The notes under the pieces were generated by a model that was not told where the DNA came from, did not search any database, and saw nothing but the letters and a program-made list of their open reading frames with translations. A stretch of 64,000 nt of DNA from JABMQB01 sp963666575 (GTDB lineage: Bacteria > Bacteroidota > Bacteroidia > Bacteroidales > Prolixibacteraceae), in NCBI GenBank assembly GCA_963666575.2, contig CAXXYG010000012.1:124001-188000 (forward strand). Direction: 5' to 3'. The translations under genes and the position numbers were made by a program. The number at the start of each line of letters is the position of its first letter. Position 1 is the stretch's first letter. Shown one piece after another: positions 62,006 to 64,000 of this stretch.

Positions 62006-62620
62006 ATGAAAATAATCTGTATAGGTAGGAATTATGTAGCTCATGCTCAGGAGTTAAATAACGATGTTCCAACTGAACCAGTCATATTTATGAAACCCGA
62101 TTCGGCTTTGCTTCGAAATAATGAACCATTTTATATCCCCGATTTTTCAAACGATGTTCACCACGAAATTGAGATTGTGGTTAAAATTAGCCGTGTTGGG
62201 AAAAATATTAGTGAGCGTTTTGCCCACCGGTATTACAATGAAATTGGTATTGGCATTGATTTTACGGCTCGTGACCTTCAAAACCAACTAAAAAATAAAG
62301 GATTACCTTGGGAAAAAGCCAAAGCTTTTGATAAATCGGCGGTGTTAAGTAATACTTTTATTTCGAAAAGCAAATTGCCTGATTCAAAAGCCATCAACTT
62401 TAAACTAGTTAAAAATGGCGAATTGGTACAAACTGGCAATTCTTCGTTAATGATTTTCACCATTGAAACAATAATTGCTCAGGTCTCGAAATATTTTACA
62501 TTAAAAATTGGCGACCTGATTTATACAGGTACACCAGCCGGGGTTGGATCGGTGCAGATAGGTGATAGGCTGGAGGGATTTTTGGAAGAAGAAAAATTAC
62601 TCGATTTTATGATTAAATAA
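62006..62620 (+). CDS. Fumarylacetoacetate hydrolase-family protein (YcgM-like)
   Basis: 204 aa. KIICIGRNYVAHAQELNND and PVIFMKPDSALLR open the FAH fold; VHHEIEIVVKI supplies the Glu ligands of the metal site; GIGIDFTARDLQ and YTGTPAGVGSVQIGD complete it. The group includes acylpyruvases and oxaloacetate decarboxylases acting on 2-oxo acid substrates with Mg. Cytoplasmic. Closely followed (8 nt) by the CoA-binding protein gene, suggesting co-transcription. Confidence 0.92.
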   Translation: MKIICIGRNYVAHAQELNNDVPTEPVIFMKPDSALLRNNEPFYIPDFSNDVHHEIEIVVKISRVGKNISERFAHRYYNEIGIGIDFTARDLQNQLKNKGLPWEKAKAFDKSAVLSNTFISKSKLPDSKAINFKLVKNGELVQTGNSSLMIFTIETIIAQVSKYFTLKIGDLIYTGTPAGVGSVQIGDRLEGFLEEEKLLDFMIK

Positions 62621-62628
62621 TTTTAGCT

Positions 62629-63096
62629 ATGGTTACCTTAAATGAAATTCATGAATTTTTAGCCCCTCAAAAACTGGCAATTGCCGGTGCTTCGCGAAAC
62701 GAAAAAAAATTTGGAGGAGTCATCCTGAAAGAGTTAATTGCCAAAGGTTTTGATGTTTATCCGATCAATCCAAATGCTGAAAAAATTCAGGAGAAGGAGT
62801 GTTTTGCTTCGGTTGATAAAGTTCCAATTGATGTTAAGCACCTTTATATTGTTACTAAAAAAGAAGAAACTGCAACAATTGTTGAACAGGCTATAAAAGC
62901 AGGCATTCAGAAAATATGGATTCAGAATGGTTCACAAACTCCCGAAGCATTAAAAATTGCTTTGGATAATGGTATTCCTGTAATTTCAAAAAAATGCTTG
63001 TTTATGTTTATCGAGCCGGTGAAAGGTATTCATGGGTTTCACAAGTTTTTATCAAAAACCTTTGGTGCTTATCCAAAACTAATTCATTTAAATTAA
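62629..63096 (+). CDS. CoA-binding domain protein (YccU-like)
   Basis: 155 aa. KLAIAGASRNEKKFGGVILK is the Rossmann-type CoA-binding loop (GASxxxxKxG) and VYPINPNAEKIQ the second conserved block; WIQNGSQTPEAL and CLFMFIEPVKGIHGFHKF complete the family pattern. It resembles the CoA-binding domain of succinyl-CoA synthetase alpha but lacks the catalytic ligase domains. Function unknown; small-molecule CoA binding is likely. Confidence 0.9.
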   Translation: MVTLNEIHEFLAPQKLAIAGASRNEKKFGGVILKELIAKGFDVYPINPNAEKIQEKECFASVDKVPIDVKHLYIVTKKEETATIVEQAIKAGIQKIWIQNGSQTPEALKIALDNGIPVISKKCLFMFIEPVKGIHGFHKFLSKTFGAYPKLIHLN

Positions 63097-63115
63097 TTAA
63101 GAGAAAATAATATTT

Positions 63116-63538
63116 ATGAAAGTTGATTTTGAAATTGAAATGGCGGTGCGTGATTATGAGTGTGATTTACAGGGGATTGTTAATAATTCAGTGTATCAAA
63201 ACTATTTGGAGCATTGCCGCCATCAGTTTTTAAATCGTGCCGACCTTGATTTTGCTCAATTACACAACGATGGAATTGATGCGGTAGTTATCAGGGCCGA
63301 ATTGGATTATAAGTTTCCATTACGCCCCGGCGATAATTTTTTAGTACGTTTAAAAATGGGCCGGTCGGGCCGTTTGCGTTTAATTTTCGATCAGGAAATT
63401 GTTCGTAAAAGTGATGAAAAATTGATTGTAAAAGCGCGTATTACAGGTGTGCTTACAAAAAACGGACGGCCACTTTCACCTGATATTCTAATGGATAATT
63501 TTACAAAAGCAGGAATCGAATTTACCGAGGTTATTTAA
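63116..63538 (+). CDS. Acyl-CoA thioesterase, hotdog fold (4HBT family)
   Basis: 140 aa. YECDLQGIVNNSVYQNYLEH is the family active-site signature, with the D(L)QGIVNN motif carrying the catalytic Asp equivalent. Hydrolyses acyl-CoA thioesters; the natural chain is not known. Same direction as the CoA-binding gene and 19 nt after it. The last codons overlap the convergent DUF4395 gene by 4 bp. Confidence 0.93.
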   Translation: MKVDFEIEMAVRDYECDLQGIVNNSVYQNYLEHCRHQFLNRADLDFAQLHNDGIDAVVIRAELDYKFPLRPGDNFLVRLKMGRSGRLRLIFDQEIVRKSDEKLIVKARITGVLTKNGRPLSPDILMDNFTKAGIEFTEVI

Positions 63539-63990
63539 ACCATTCTTTTTTTGTAGAATGGGAATACCACATAGTGGTAGATTGTACATCCAACACAAAA
63601 ATTAAATACCGAATCGAATATTGCTAAAACAGTAAGAATTAGTGTTATAATTAAACTTGCCAGCGGTAAATTGATTACTAAAAATAATCCTCCCAAAAAA
63701 GAACAAATAAATCCTAACCGGGCAGCAAAAACTTTTGGTGCTTCATTGATTGGCTTTTTATTCAATTTGAAACTTTTTGATAGCTGCGTTGCAAGTAATT
63801 TCGCCGGACTGATTTTTGAAGGCAAACATGCCCTGATAAAATAATCAATTGAAATAATAGTAATAAGTACAAACGATTGACTGTACAAAAACGCTATTAA
63901 TAGAATTACATTTAAAAAAGTAGTTATTCTACTGATATTACTATCAATTTTGTTTTCTGATATTGGGCAAATTACCTTGTTAAGATTCAT
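63535..63990 (-). CDS. DUF4395 membrane protein
   Basis: 151 aa from ATG 63990; a TTG one codon earlier is possible. The CPISENKID start, ISIDYFIRACLPSKISPAKL and the C-terminal FDSVFNFCVGCTIYHYVVFP match DUF4395, four-helix membrane proteins with a conserved C-x-G-C pair. Function unknown; the CxGC motif suggests thiol chemistry or metal binding near the membrane. Upstream promoter region lies beyond the window edge. Confidence 0.82.
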   Translation of the reverse strand: MNLNKVICPISENKIDSNISRITTFLNVILLIAFLYSQSFVLITIISIDYFIRACLPSKISPAKLLATQLSKSFKLNKKPINEAPKVFAARLGFICSFLGGLFLVINLPLASLIITLILTVLAIFDSVFNFCVGCTIYHYVVFPFYKKRMV

Positions 63991-64000
63991 CAATCTGTTT

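Overview
The window is AT-rich (roughly 64% A+T by eye) and fits Bacteroidota, probably class Bacteroidia near Marinilabiliales; the order-level placement is inference. Supporting signs are starts without Shine-Dalgarno sequences, TAnnTTTG-type -7 promoter boxes, a type IX secretion C-terminal sorting domain, a fused GldF-GldG protein, DUF4252 and DUF4255 proteins, and ECF sigma/anti-sigma pairs. No rRNA, tRNA, insertion sequence or CRISPR array was recognised.

Layout. (1) 1-1134, minus: left-truncated ABC-F translation factor EttA. (2) 1135-1949: AT-rich leader with a candidate promoter and a 14-bp palindrome. (3) 1950-30302, plus: a compact, apparently complete extracellular contractile injection system (eCIS) locus. 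The order is DUF4255 cap protein, a novel 340-aa protein, sheath, two tube proteins, a DUF5908 microprotein, a LysM tube/baseplate protein, a VgrG/Pvc8-like spike, PAAR tip, gp25, two large baseplate proteins, a 1653-aa PKD-domain protein, tape measure, AAA+ ATPase, then two DUF4157 (eCIS core domain) proteins that look like cargo or toxins. (4) 30332-34383: macrodomain hydrolase, secreted glycoside-hydrolase-like protein, EamA transporter, phosphotriesterase-like lipoprotein. (5) 34563-37575, minus: a bufferin/HvfA-type RiPP locus made of ECF sigma factor, HxxxCxxC anti-sigma factor, Cys-Gly-repeat precursor, MNIO (DUF692) enzyme and DUF2063 partner. It has a candidate ECF promoter before the precursor and an attenuator between precursor and maturase. 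(6) 37626-46068: EamA transporter, a secreted coiled-coil protein, Gfo/Idh/MocA oxidoreductase, PheT, M3 peptidase. (7) 46274-50875: giant M6 metalloprotease with 12 tandem ~50-aa modules and a T9SS sorting domain. (8) 50927-52534, minus: ECF sigma, membrane anti-sigma, DUF4252 protein. (9) 52697-63990: housekeeping genes for DEAD-box helicase, SurE, LpxB, GldFG, DnaN, a DnaQ-family exonuclease, FAH-family protein, CoA-binding protein, thioesterase and a DUF4395 protein.

How they work together. The eCIS genes encode a phage-tail-like syringe: tube inside a contractile sheath, baseplate with spike and PAAR tip, tape measure fixing length, cap ending the tail, ATPase for assembly. The two terminal DUF4157 proteins share an N-terminal motif and acidic Gln-Thr-Lys repeats and probably form the payload. 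No classical tail fibre (Afp13-like) is visible; the PKD protein is the best candidate for a target-contact role. The RiPP locus probably makes a metal-binding modified peptide under control of its own sigma factor. These two systems are the most interesting content of the window.
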